From the NCBI GenBank assembly GCA_947646735.1, contig CANTFK010000666.1:1-64000 (forward strand): a stretch of DNA of 64,000 nt, given 5' to 3'. The stretch comes from Peronospora farinosa. Its lineage: Eukaryota > Oomycota > Peronosporomycetes > Peronosporales > Peronosporaceae. The translations under genes and the position numbers were made by a program. This document shows, in pieces, positions 63,793 to 64,000 of the stretch (within the stretch, counting starts at the first letter, position 1; every line of letters starts with the position of its first letter). The notes beneath the pieces were generated by a model. The model was not told the origin of the DNA. It made no database searches and saw nothing but the letters and a program-made list of their open reading frames with translations.

Positions 63793-64000
63793 ATGAGAAT
63801 TTTTAGTAGTTGCGAAGGACATGTACGTCTGGCGATTGAACTGGATCGGACAATACTCGATTTGGACGCCACATTGGGATGGGCTAGAAATATGTTAAAG
63901 AAGATGAGCTACGCAGCTGTTCAGGAGACTGCCACAGCTCACATCGATGCAGCCACAGGTCCCACCGATTCCCGTACGTATCGAGTCAGATTTGTAGATA
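63793..64000 (+). CDS. Possible 5' end of a gene cut by the window edge
   Basis: ATG 63793 opens a frame that stays open to the last base (69 codons): MRIFSSCEGHVRLAIELDRT, then LDLDATLGWARNMLKKMSYA. The codon content looks coding but the product is not recognised and no 3' part is available. Confidence 0.3.
   Translation, partial: MRIFSSCEGHVRLAIELDRTILDLDATLGWARNMLKKMSYAAVQETATAHIDAATGPTDSRTYRVRFVD

Noticed and set aside
1..64000. CRISPR arrays, rRNA genes, tRNA genes, bacterial operons
   Set aside because: No regularly spaced repeats and no rRNA or clear tRNA cloverleaf was seen by eye; a tRNAscan or Infernal run would be needed to exclude small RNA genes.

Overview
The window looks like oomycete nuclear DNA, probably from a downy mildew or Phytophthora relative. 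Host genes are compact, with short GT-AG introns (about 55-170 bp). Their products are eukaryotic: an ALG9 mannosyltransferase, RFT1, an IPK1 inositol phosphate kinase, a GRK-type kinase and the RMND5-type GID/CTLH ligase subunit. They sit beside an L-aspartate oxidase and Ty3/Gypsy retroelements whose reverse transcriptases read YFDD. There is no sign of a bacterial replicon. The species is an inference; no marker gene settles it.

Left part (1-19.2 kb): repeats. Element A (minus strand, 1-3839) runs off the left edge; its 5' LTR (3234-3839) and primer-binding site are visible. Element B (plus strand, 3966-11654) is complete: two 638-bp LTRs, a CAAGA target duplication, and decayed gag, protease, RT, RNase H, a DDE integrase and a chromodomain. 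A decayed reading frame lies on the opposite strand of its 3' spacer. A and B inserted into one copy of an unrecognised gene-family locus. Further right are two solo LTRs (12315-12911, 13621-14217) around an RNase H remnant. Then comes a nearly identical inverted duplication (arms 14643-16247 and 17100-18706) carrying two diverged members (here called A and B) of that gene family.

Middle (19.2-28.4 kb): host genes. These are an acidic-repeat protein, a small membrane protein of SelS-like layout, IPK1 (minus), an eight-exon RMND5-type RING gene (plus) and a zinc-finger/coiled-coil gene (minus). From 28.4 to 35.3 kb there is a second retroelement block: element C, with no 3' LTR, abutting an integrase-chromodomain fragment of the element B type (element D).

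Right part (36-64 kb): gene-rich. A peroxisomal ACAD11-like kinase-dehydrogenase fusion (C-terminal SKL) and a mitochondrial-type short-chain acyl-CoA dehydrogenase lie in tandem. They are followed by a GRK-like kinase with an RGS domain and a CaaX box, a single-membrane-span hypothetical, ALG9, L-aspartate oxidase (NadB), a hypothetical, a protein with two dynein-light-chain-like domains and two membrane spans, a P-loop nucleoside-kinase-like protein, a TatD-type nuclease, a GPATCH4-like G-patch protein and RFT1.

Functional themes: ALG9 and RFT1 both serve dolichol-linked oligosaccharide assembly. The two dehydrogenase genes suggest a small lipid-catabolism pair. IPK1 and the GRK-like kinase belong to signalling. 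Gene models were spliced by eye; introns are given where GT-AG borders, reading frame and family similarity agree. GTG and TTG openings were not accepted as starts.
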